In this document: piece by piece, positions 1 through 4,974 of the stretch
How positions within the stretch are numbered: position 1 is the first letter of the stretch
Layout of the letters: each line of letters opens with the position of its first letter
DNA from: Bifidobacterium breve
Lineage (GTDB): Bacteria > Actinomycetota > Actinomycetes > S36-B12
Direction of reading: 5' to 3'
Length of the DNA stretch: 5,006 nucleotides
Assembly (NCBI GenBank): GCA_945900705.1
Contig: CAMDKJ010000137.1
Coordinates: forward strand, 1-5,006
Position numbers and translations under genes: made by a program
The notes under the pieces: model-generated
The model's input: only the letters and a program-made list of their open reading frames with translations
Databases searched by the model: none
Told to the model about the DNA's origin: nothing

Positions 1-472
1 ACCCCAGACCGCACTTAGTGCCATCGGGCAGTTCGAGGTGCGGGCCACCGCGTTGCAGATGGCGATGGTCGGTGCAGCCATCGGTAATAACGGCGTGACC
101 ATGAAGCCCTACATGGTGCAAGAGGTGCGCGGGCCTGACCTAGCGATCCTGCAAACCACCGAGCCCACCAGATTCGCCGATGCGCTGACACCACTTAATG
201 CCGCCCAACTCACCGAGATGATGGTCAACGTGGTGGAAAACGGCACCGGCAGTAACGCCCAAATATCCGGGGTGCGAGTCGCCGGCAAAACCGGCACCGC
301 CGAGACCGACAATGAGCGCCCGGCGGTCGCTTGGTTTGTGGCCTTCGCACCGGCGCAGTCACCCAAAGTGGCTGTCGCCGTCGTTATTGAGGAGTCCGGG
401 GCCACCGAGATCAGCGGCAATGGGTTAGCCGCGCCGATCGCCCGCGAGGTCATGAAGGCGGTACTTCGCTGA
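1..472 (+). CDS. pbpA: Penicillin-binding protein, C-terminal part of transpeptidase domain (5' end outside window)
   Basis: This is the last ~156 residues of a class B penicillin-binding protein, a D,D-transpeptidase that cross-links peptidoglycan on the outer face of the membrane. The reading frame is open from base 2 with no need for an internal start. It begins with the family-typical stretch SAIGQFEVRATALQM, followed by the third active-site motif KTG (bases 287-295, within VAGKTGTAET). The catalytic SxxK and SxN motifs must lie upstream of the window. The C-terminus, GLAAPIAREVMKAVLR, is the usual ending of the PbpA group. pbpA is known to sit just upstream of pknA/pknB in actinobacteria and to act in polar or septal wall synthesis; here pknB follows after 52 bases on the same strand, so co-transcription is likely. 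An apparent GTG start at base 38 is only an internal Val codon. The assignment to PbpA rather than another class B PBP rests mainly on this context. Confidence 0.93.
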   Translation, partial: PQTALSAIGQFEVRATALQMAMVGAAIGNNGVTMKPYMVQEVRGPDLAILQTTEPTRFADALTPLNAAQLTEMMVNVVENGTGSNAQISGVRVAGKTGTAETDNERPAVAWFVAFAPAQSPKVAVAVVIEESGATEISGNGLAAPIAREVMKAVLR

Positions 473-491
473 TTGGCCGCGCGCAGGTGCA

Positions 492-510
492 AGGGTTTTC
501 GCCGAACCCT
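492..510 (+). other. Small stem-loop in the pbpA-pknB gap
   Basis: The arms AGGGTT (492-497) and AACCCT (505-510) are perfectly complementary across a 7-base loop. The stem lies 19 bases after the pbpA stop and ends 14 bases before the pknB ATG. No T-run follows, so it does not look like an intrinsic terminator. It could influence message processing or pknB translation, since no clear Shine-Dalgarno sequence precedes the ATG. Chance occurrence is quite possible. Confidence 0.3.
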
Positions 511-524
511 GAGATGATGGGCCC

Positions 525-2315
525 ATGACCACCGAACCTGGCCGGATGCTCGGTGACAGGTACCAGATCGGCGAGGTTATTGGCCGCGGCGGCATGGCCG
601 AAGTGCACGAAGGCCGTGACCTGCGCCTAGGACGGCGAGTAGCCGTGAAGATCCTGCGGCCCGACCTCGCCCGCGATCCATCATTTCAAGCCCGTTTTCG
701 TCGCGAGGCGCAATCTGCCGCGGCCTTAAATCACCCAAATATCGTCGCCGTCTACGACACCGGTGAAGACACCTTGATGGGTGAGGGCGAGACCGCGGTG
801 ATCGTGCCTTACATCGTTATGGAATACGTCGATGGAATGACTCTTCGCCAACTACTCGCCAGTGGGCGGCGTTTGCTACCTGAACGAGCCCTTGAGATTA
901 GCGCCGGGGTGCTGTCGGCTTTGGATTATGCACATCGGCACGGGATAGTGCATCGCGATATCAAGCCTGCCAACGTGATGCTCACCCGCACAGGTGATGT
1001 CAAGGTCATGGATTTCGGTATCGCTCGCGCGATGAACGACACCAACACCGCAACCATGACAGCCGCTCAGTCGGTTATGGGTACAGCGCAGTACCTATCC
1101 CCTGAACAAGCGCGCGGTGAAGTTGTCGATGCGCGCAGTGATCTTTATTCTGCAAGTGTTTTACTCTACGAACTACTAACCGGAAAGCCACCGTTTACCG
1201 GTGACTCACCGGTATCGATCGCCTACCAACATGTCTCTGAGATGCCAACCCCACCATCGCAGGTCGATCCTGGGGTTACCCCTGAAATTGATGCGGTGGT
1301 GTTGCGAGCTCTCGCCAAGAGCCCTGATGACAGATATCAGACCGCTGCTGAATTTCGCGCTGACGTTGAGCGGGCCATTGCTGGCTCCCCGGTGACGGCT
1401 GCTGTTCCGATGATCACCATTGATCAGACCCAGCAGCTGACACCGGTGGCGGCGGCTGGGATCCAACAGCGACCAACCTATCGGGGTAAGAGTAAAACAG
1501 GTCGGCGCATTGGCTTCACCATTATTAGCCTCGTTGCAATTGTCGGCGCTATCTTGGGGGCGGTACTGATCGCCCGATTTGTTTTCGGGGCGGCAACAGT
1601 TGGCAAAGTTCAAGTGCCGAACCTTGATGGGTTGACTATCGAGCAAGCCACCAACGCACTTGATGATTTCCAACTGCGTCTAGGTGCGCAAACTCCAGAG
1701 GTTTCAGATCGGCCATCGGGCACGATCATCGCGCAGCAACCAGCAGCTGGTGAAACACTCGAGCAAAATCAAGCGGTAAATGTCACTATTAGTGGGGGCC
1801 TGGAGCAGGCCACGGTGCCGCAACTTGTCGGGCTTACTTCCCTTGATTCTGTCCGTCTTGCACTCAGTGATGCCAACCTGCAACTTGGCACCATCAAAGA
1901 GAAGGCCTCAAGCCAGCCAACCGGTTACGTGCTCGCGCAGGATCCACCCGAGGGAACGCAGGTTGAAGCTGGCTCCATGATTTCGATCAGTGTTTCCTCC
2001 GGGCAAGTGCGAGTACCCGCTGTGATAGGCGTCAGTGAAGCCCAGGCGCGTAGTGATCTCGTGCAAGTCGGGCTCGATGCCCAAGTAGTTAAGCAATCCG
2101 ACGACACCGTTGCATCGGGCACCGTGCTCGCGCAAAGCCCACTACCTGGTACCGCCGTTGACCGCGGCACCTTGGTAACTATTACCGTGGCGATCGCCCC
2201 GGAGCCGACGGCCGAACCAACATTTGAACCGTTCCCGTCTGAACCAGCACCGGTACCCGAGCCAGTGCCGGTGCCAACGCCAACTCCCACGCCAACTCCA
2301 GCGCCAACCGGTTAG
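525..2315 (+). CDS. pknB: PASTA-domain transmembrane Ser/Thr protein kinase
   Basis: This 596-residue single-pass membrane kinase of the PknB family phosphorylates cell-wall and division proteins in response to peptidoglycan fragments. The kinase domain spans about residues 13-285: Gly-rich loop GRGGMAEV (20-27), ATP-binding Lys42 (VAVK), its partner Glu61, catalytic loop HRDIKPAN (143-150, Asp145), DFG (163-165), P+1 region GTAQYLSPE (186-194) and Asp206. A juxtamembrane segment precedes one hydrophobic helix (about 329-355). Three PASTA repeats follow (about 362-424, 428-491 and 494-556), which are extracellular and bind muropeptides in known homologues. The protein ends in a Pro/Thr/Glu-rich tail (559-596). 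The best characterised homologue, M. tuberculosis PknB, has four PASTA repeats and a TQT pair in the activation loop; here the position of the second Thr appears to be Ala181, with TMT at 177-179. The ATG at 525 gives the usual N-terminus (GDRYQIGEVIG) but has no strong ribosome binding site. No separate pknA lies between pbpA and this gene. Confidence 0.96.
   Translation: MTTEPGRMLGDRYQIGEVIGRGGMAEVHEGRDLRLGRRVAVKILRPDLARDPSFQARFRREAQSAAALNHPNIVAVYDTGEDTLMGEGETAVIVPYIVMEYVDGMTLRQLLASGRRLLPERALEISAGVLSALDYAHRHGIVHRDIKPANVMLTRTGDVKVMDFGIARAMNDTNTATMTAAQSVMGTAQYLSPEQARGEVVDARSDLYSASVLLYELLTGKPPFTGDSPVSIAYQHVSEMPTPPSQVDPGVTPEIDAVVLRALAKSPDDRYQTAAEFRADVERAIAGSPVTAAVPMITIDQTQQLTPVAAAGIQQRPTYRGKSKTGRRIGFTIISLVAIVGAILGAVLIARFVFGAATVGKVQVPNLDGLTIEQATNALDDFQLRLGAQTPEVSDRPSGTIIAQQPAAGETLEQNQAVNVTISGGLEQATVPQLVGLTSLDSVRLALSDANLQLGTIKEKASSQPTGYVLAQDPPEGTQVEAGSMISISVSSGQVRVPAVIGVSEAQARSDLVQVGLDAQVVKQSDDTVASGTVLAQSPLPGTAVDRGTLVTITVAIAPEPTAEPTFEPFPSEPAPVPEPVPVPTPTPTPTPAPTG
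1608..2192 (+). repeat. Three tandem PASTA-domain repeats within pknB
   Basis: Three repeats of about 63 residues are recognisable by openings such as VQVPNLDG, ATVPQLVG and VRVPAVIG. Each then has a helix-forming segment and a block of the type AQQPAAGE, AQDPPEGT or AQSPLPGT, and ends in a strand such as VNVTISGG. They start at about 1608, 1806 and 2004. The repeats are diverged at the DNA level, so this is an old protein-domain repeat rather than a recent duplication. Confidence 0.9.
2199..2312 (+). repeat. Low-complexity Pro/Thr/Glu/Val tail of PknB
   Basis: Residues 559-596 after the last PASTA repeat are almost entirely Pro, Thr, Glu, Val, Ser and Ala, ending in alternating PVPVPTPTPTPTPAPT. 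At the DNA level this is an imperfect short tandem repeat of CCAACK-type hexamers (about 2274-2309). Being C-terminal to the PASTA domains, it should lie in the cell wall. Such extended segments often act as spacers, and Thr-Pro runs can be mannosylated in actinobacteria; whether this one is modified is unknown. Confidence 0.85.
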
Positions 2316-2333
2316 GCGTGTTCGTTTGATGAA

Positions 2334-2990
2334 TTAAGGGTGGCCAACCACTGGAGCAAGACCAACACTCATTGCGAGTGCATCCGGGGAGCCGCAAGTA
2401 ACCAGCCAATTGGCAAGCAGTTGATGTCCGCCCTCGGTTAATACTGATTCAGGATGAAACTGCACACCCTCAACGGGAAGAGAGCGATGGCGTAACGCCA
2501 TGATCACCCCGGATTCGGTAGTGCCTGTCACCTCGAGCTCCACCGGCACTGTTGCGGGATCAACCGCGAGTGAGTGGTAACGCGTTGCGGTGAATGGGTT
2601 CGGTAGCCCGGCGAGCACGCCTTGGTCCTGGTGTTGAACTAGTGAAGTTTTGCCGTGCACTAATTCGGGTGCGCGGTTTACGGTCGCGCCGTAGGCAACC
2701 GCAATCACTTGGTGGCCAAGGCAGACACCCAAAATTGGGACGTGGCCGCCACACTCGTTCACGATGTCAAGGCATACGCCGGCATCCTCGGGTGTCCCCG
2801 GGCCCGGCGAGAGCAGCACCCCGTCAAAATTCAGTGCTTCTTGAGCGGTGACTTCGTCATTGCGCAGTACGACAACCTCGGCGCCCAACTGGGCCACATA
2901 CTGCACCAAGTTGTAGACGAAGGAGTCGTAGTTATCCACGACAAGAATCCGGGTCACCGGACCATTGTTCCCGGCGCTGCCGGCCGTCAT
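2334..2990 (-). CDS. trpG: Glutamine amidotransferase subunit of anthranilate / aminodeoxychorismate synthase
   Basis: This class I (triad) glutamine amidotransferase releases ammonia from glutamine and passes it to a chorismate-using partner: TrpE for tryptophan, PabB for folate, or both. It opens with ILVVDNYDSFVYNLVQ (15-30). It has the oxyanion-region motif LSPGPGTPEDAG (60-71), the nucleophile Cys90 in GVCLGHQ, HGK (112-114), RYHSL (137-141), and His179 and Glu181 in QFHPES, so the triad is complete. The protein is 218 residues from the ATG at 2990. A GTG at 2957 (residue 12, just before TRILVVDNYDSF) gives a more usual N-terminus and may be the true start; neither has a convincing ribosome binding site. 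The last ~18 residues form a tail beyond the catalytic core. The gene is convergent with pknB (18-base gap) and divergent from crgA, as in M. tuberculosis. The choice between trpG and pabA cannot be made from sequence; single subunits serving both enzymes are known. Confidence 0.93.
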   Translation of the reverse strand: MTAGSAGNNGPVTRILVVDNYDSFVYNLVQYVAQLGAEVVVLRNDEVTAQEALNFDGVLLSPGPGTPEDAGVCLDIVNECGGHVPILGVCLGHQVIAVAYGATVNRAPELVHGKTSLVQHQDQGVLAGLPNPFTATRYHSLAVDPATVPVELEVTGTTESGVIMALRHRSLPVEGVQFHPESVLTEGGHQLLANWLVTCGSPDALAMSVGLAPVVGHP

Positions 2991-3031
2991 CTAATCTGGG
3001 TCCGCTGGGCTAGACCGAGGCCAGCTTTCGC

Positions 3032-3037
3032 AGGAGG
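3032..3037 (+). promoter_or_regulatory. Strong Shine-Dalgarno sequence of crgA
   Basis: A perfect AGGAGG lies eight bases before the GTG at 3046. It fixes that GTG as the crgA start and is the strongest ribosome binding site in the window. Confidence 0.85.
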
Positions 3038-3045
3038 GTTTAACC

Positions 3046-3312
3046 GTGCCAGAGTCCAAGGGCCGCAAGAAGGAAGTGCGTTACACCCCTGAGCAGCCCA
3101 AGGGTGAGCGTAAGGTCGCCCGCCTCGGCTCCCCGCGCTGGCTAGCCCCGGTGATGTCGGCCTGTTTTATTATCGGCCTGGTTTACATCGTGGTTTTCTA
3201 TATCGCCGGCTCCTCAATCCCGATCATGCGGGACCTGAATTCCCTGATAAACGTGGCCATCGGCTTTGGTTTTATCTGTATTGGGTTCATTCTGTCCACC
3301 CGTTGGCAGTGA
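3046..3312 (+). CDS. crgA: Cell division protein CrgA
   Basis: This 88-residue small membrane protein belongs to the CrgA (UPF0233) family, which in streptomycetes and mycobacteria localises to septa, interacts with FtsZ and septal PBPs and modulates divisome assembly. A basic, Lys/Arg-rich cytoplasmic N-terminus (MPESKGRKKEVRY...) is followed by two hydrophobic helices. The first is at about residues 33-54 (APVMSACFIIGLVYIVVFYI) and the second at about 66-84, ending in the family-typical LSTRWQ, comparable to LTMRW at the end of the mycobacterial protein. Length is close to the ~93 residues of the M. tuberculosis homologue. The start is GTG, placed by an AGGAGG eight bases upstream. The gene is divergent from trpG with 55 bases between starts. 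In M. tuberculosis a DUF881-type gene lies between trpG and crgA; none is present here. Confidence 0.94.
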   Translation: MPESKGRKKEVRYTPEQPKGERKVARLGSPRWLAPVMSACFIIGLVYIVVFYIAGSSIPIMRDLNSLINVAIGFGFICIGFILSTRWQ

Positions 3313-3317
3313 GGCCG

Positions 3318-3326
3318 TCATCCACA
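3318..3326 (+). other. DnaA-box-like 9-mer after crgA
   Basis: TCATCCACA differs at one position from the general DnaA box TTATCCACA. It sits six bases after the crgA stop and directly before a stem-loop. The neighbourhood is close to dnaA/oriC in well-studied actinobacteria, which makes a DnaA site conceivable. A single box with one mismatch is weak evidence and no second box was seen nearby. Confidence 0.25.
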
Positions 3327-3328
3327 GG

Positions 3329-3351
3329 GTTTTCCCCAGCATGGGGAGAAC
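3329..3351 (+). terminator. Stem-loop downstream of crgA, candidate transcription terminator
   Basis: Bases 3329-3338 (GTTTTCCCCA) pair with 3342-3351 (TGGGGAGAAC) in a 10-bp stem with one T·G wobble and a 3-base GCA loop. It starts 17 bases after the crgA stop and lies before vapB. No T-run follows on either strand, so this is not a classic intrinsic terminator; actinobacterial terminators often lack U-tracts, which keeps the role plausible. It would separate crgA transcription from the toxin-antitoxin module. Confidence 0.5.
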
Positions 3352-3401
3352 TACACTCGTGTAATTAACGTTCTAGTGCTACAACGTGCTACGGTGCCGG
3401 T
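3352..3401 (+). promoter_or_regulatory. Probable vapBC promoter and operator region
   Basis: This stretch is dense in small symmetric elements. There is a perfect palindrome with a 2-base centre, TACAC-TC-GTGTA (3352-3363), then TAATTA (3362-3367) and AACGTT (3367-3372). A direct repeat GTGCTAC occurs at 3376-3382 and 3386-3392, exactly 10 bases apart, one helical turn. The second repeat forms TGCTACGGT, a match to an extended -10 (TGnTAnnnT, hexamer 3390-3395), six bases before the GTG at 3402. That spacing suggests a leaderless transcript. No good -35 is visible. Autoregulation by antitoxin or toxin-antitoxin complex is usual for this family, so one or more of these repeats may be the operator; this is inference. 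Confidence 0.4.
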
Positions 3402-3671
3402 GTGATGTCGTCCTCCCAGCACATAAGTCAGCGACAGTTGCGCAATGACAGCGCGGTGGTTCTTCGCGCCGTGGAGAGCGGCGAAACTTTCATCATCACT
3501 AACAATGGTCGTCCGGTTGCCGAGATCAGGCCTATTCCCCAAGACCCATTCGAGGGCATCGGGGTGCAAAGGGCTATCCCCGGAGCAAGGTTTGCGGCCT
3601 TGAACCCGGTGCAGATTGAGTCCGAGGAGACCGCCCTTGAAGCTCTTTTGCTGCTGCGTGGCGATAGGTGA
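3402..3671 (+). CDS. vapB: Phd/YefM-family antitoxin (VapB-type)
   Basis: This small protein of 88-89 residues should be the antitoxin of the module: it binds and inhibits the following PIN toxin and represses its own promoter. The N-terminal half has the Phd/YefM DNA-binding fold signature: ISQRQLRNDSAVVLRAVESG, then the strand pair ETFIITNNGRPVAEIRPI. The C-terminal half (about 48-89) is the expected toxin-binding region, with an acidic, leucine-rich end (ESEETALEALLLLRGDR). GTG (3402) and ATG (3405) are adjacent candidate starts and there is no Shine-Dalgarno sequence upstream of either. An extended -10 six bases before 3402 suggests leaderless expression. The stop TGA overlaps the vapC start as GTGA, which points to translational coupling. 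The gene symbol denotes the pairing with a VapC toxin; by fold the protein is Phd/YefM rather than an AbrB- or RHH-type VapB. Confidence 0.88.
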   Translation: MMSSSQHISQRQLRNDSAVVLRAVESGETFIITNNGRPVAEIRPIPQDPFEGIGVQRAIPGARFAALNPVQIESEETALEALLLLRGDR

Positions 3672-4099
3672 TCATCTATGTCGACTCCTCGGTACTCGTA
3701 ACGCTGATAAAGCGTGAATCCACCACAGCGTCGGTGATTTCATATCTCGACGATCTCCTGGAAGATCAGCACCCCTTGGTGGCCGGTCAGCTGGTCGAAA
3801 CCGAACTGCGCCGGGTCGCCAGTCGCTTTGGAATCGACCAGTTGGCGGTGCTGCCAGTCCTGGAAAGATTGAACATCGTTGATCACACACCCGTCGATTT
3901 TCGGCAGGCGGGTCTCCTGCAGACACGGGAATTGGGAACCCTCGACGCTCTCCATCTGGCAACAGCAATCCGCACCCAAGCGAACTCCATGATGACCTTT
4001 GACACGCAGTTGGCGCGGGCCTGCGGCACGCTGGGGCTTCCCGTGCTCGATATCCACCGACCTCGCACCCGGCCCAACCTTGGTGAGTTCGCCCGCTAG
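3668..4099 (+). CDS. vapC: PIN-domain ribonuclease toxin VapC
   Basis: This 143-residue PIN-domain protein is the predicted toxin: a Mg2+/Mn2+-dependent endoribonuclease that in characterised relatives cuts tRNA or rRNA and stops translation. The acidic active-site set is complete: Asp6 (IIYVDSSVLV), Glu46 (VETELRRV), Asp93 (LGTLDALHLATA) and Asp112 (MTFDTQLARA). Length is usual for VapC. The GTG start at 3668 overlaps the antitoxin stop by four bases, and the next residues (IIYVDSS) match the standard VapC N-terminus. The stop TAG at 4097-4099 overlaps the stop of the convergent rhomboid gene, so the two coding regions share bases 4097-4098. No frameshift or lost catalytic residue is seen, so the module looks intact. 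The cleavage target cannot be predicted from sequence. Confidence 0.92.
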   Translation: MIIYVDSSVLVTLIKRESTTASVISYLDDLLEDQHPLVAGQLVETELRRVASRFGIDQLAVLPVLERLNIVDHTPVDFRQAGLLQTRELGTLDALHLATAIRTQANSMMTFDTQLARACGTLGLPVLDIHRPRTRPNLGEFAR

Positions 4100-4974
4100 G
4101 TGGCTAACCCACCGATGGGTGCGACCAGCGCAAGAAGATCAGCAGTGCGCCACGCCACCATCGCCCCGAGCACCAAGAGGATCCCAGCGACACCCAAAGT
4201 CTGCCAAAGCACGCGGTGCGCCCTCGGTGCCATGATTAAAACCGCCGCCATAGCGGCACCGGTCAACAGCCCACCAAGATGGGCGCGCCAGTCAACGCCG
4301 GGTGAAATAAAGCCAATTACAAAGTTGATGATCAATAAAACGACAACCTGCTTGATGTCATAGCGCAACCTGCGCCCGGCGACAACCAGTGCGCCCATCA
4401 GCCCGAAGATCGCACCGCTAGCGCCAACCGAAACGGTATGGAAGTCACTGAATGCATAAGACGCCACACTGCCACCAAGTGCTGAAACCATATATAGCAA
4501 CAGATAACGGCCGTGGCCGAGCACACGTTCAAGTGTTGGGCCGAGAGCAAATAGCACATACATGTTAAAAGCAATATGTAAAAAGGAACCGTGTAAGAAC
4601 GCTCCGGTCAGGAGCCGCCACCACTCGTTGTAGATGCCGATCCCGATCGGCCACATCCCCCAGTCAACGGCCACCGCATTGACGCCGAGCAGCATCTGCA
4701 GTGCGAATGCTGCGACATTAATGCCGATCAAGACATACGTGACAATGGGCTTCTTGACCTGACCCCCACCTGCAACCGTGCGCGCTACCGGCTGCGCAGC
4801 CGCAGCAGCGCCAACACATTCTGGGCACTGGAAGCCAACCGGGGCAGCAACCATGCACTCAGGGCAGATAGGTTGATTACACCGCGTGCACCTGATGTAG
4901 CTAACGCGATCAGGGTGCCGATAACAAACCGGCGGACCGCTATTTACCGGTAACTCCGAAGGTGGGTTAGTCAC
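4096..4974 (-). CDS. Rhomboid-family intramembrane serine protease with N-terminal zinc-ribbon
   Basis: This 292-residue polytopic membrane protein is expected to cleave transmembrane substrates within the bilayer. The N-terminal ~55 residues are a cytosolic double zinc-binding module: Cys17-x2-His20, Cys29/Cys32, Cys37/Cys40 and Cys50/Cys53, a B-box-like arrangement common on actinobacterial rhomboids. After a linker, hydrophobic segments begin at about 77. Rhomboid signatures follow: HIAFNMYVLFALGPTLER, with His133 and Asn137 spaced like GlpG His150/Asn154; VSVGASGAIFGLMGAL, with nucleophile Ser186; and WRAHLGGLLTGA, with catalytic His232. The Ser-His dyad is therefore present and the enzyme should be active. 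A further hydrophobic segment (about 258-275) follows the core. The GTG at 4974 is the only start before an in-frame upstream stop; it has no clear ribosome binding site and overlaps the ppiA end by 8 bases, suggesting translational coupling. Substrates are unknown. Confidence 0.93.
   Translation of the reverse strand: MTNPPSELPVNSGPPVCYRHPDRVSYIRCTRCNQPICPECMVAAPVGFQCPECVGAAAAAQPVARTVAGGGQVKKPIVTYVLIGINVAAFALQMLLGVNAVAVDWGMWPIGIGIYNEWWRLLTGAFLHGSFLHIAFNMYVLFALGPTLERVLGHGRYLLLYMVSALGGSVASYAFSDFHTVSVGASGAIFGLMGALVVAGRRLRYDIKQVVVLLIINFVIGFISPGVDWRAHLGGLLTGAAMAAVLIMAPRAHRVLWQTLGVAGILLVLGAMVAWRTADLLALVAPIGGLAT

Noticed and set aside
38..40. GTG at base 38 as the start of a separate small gene
   Set aside because: The frame is open upstream to the window edge and encodes conserved PBP residues, so it is an internal valine.
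1925..2290. Open frame on the - strand opposite the PknB PASTA/tail region, rich in Gly/Ser/Val
   Set aside because: It is the antisense of the Pro/Thr-rich tail; repetitive composition and full overlap with a clear kinase gene make it a shadow.
2302..2318. Inverted repeat CGCC-AACCGGTT-A-GGCG across the pknB stop, followed by a T-rich stretch, as a pknB terminator
   Set aside because: The centre leaves no room for a loop without breaking the AACCGGTT pairs, there is a bulged A, and no true T-run follows; too weak to call.
2965..2997. TTGTTC ... TAATCT as a crgA promoter
   Set aside because: The spacer is 21 bases, outside the usual 16-19, and no better -35 pairs with TAATCT.
2709..3092. 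+ strand open frame spanning the trpG start and the crgA start
   Set aside because: It covers the conserved amidotransferase on the other strand and the crgA ribosome binding site; its translation has no recognisable family features.
3740..4057. - strand open frame opposite vapC
   Set aside because: It is complementary to the well-conserved PIN-domain frame and shows no family features of its own.
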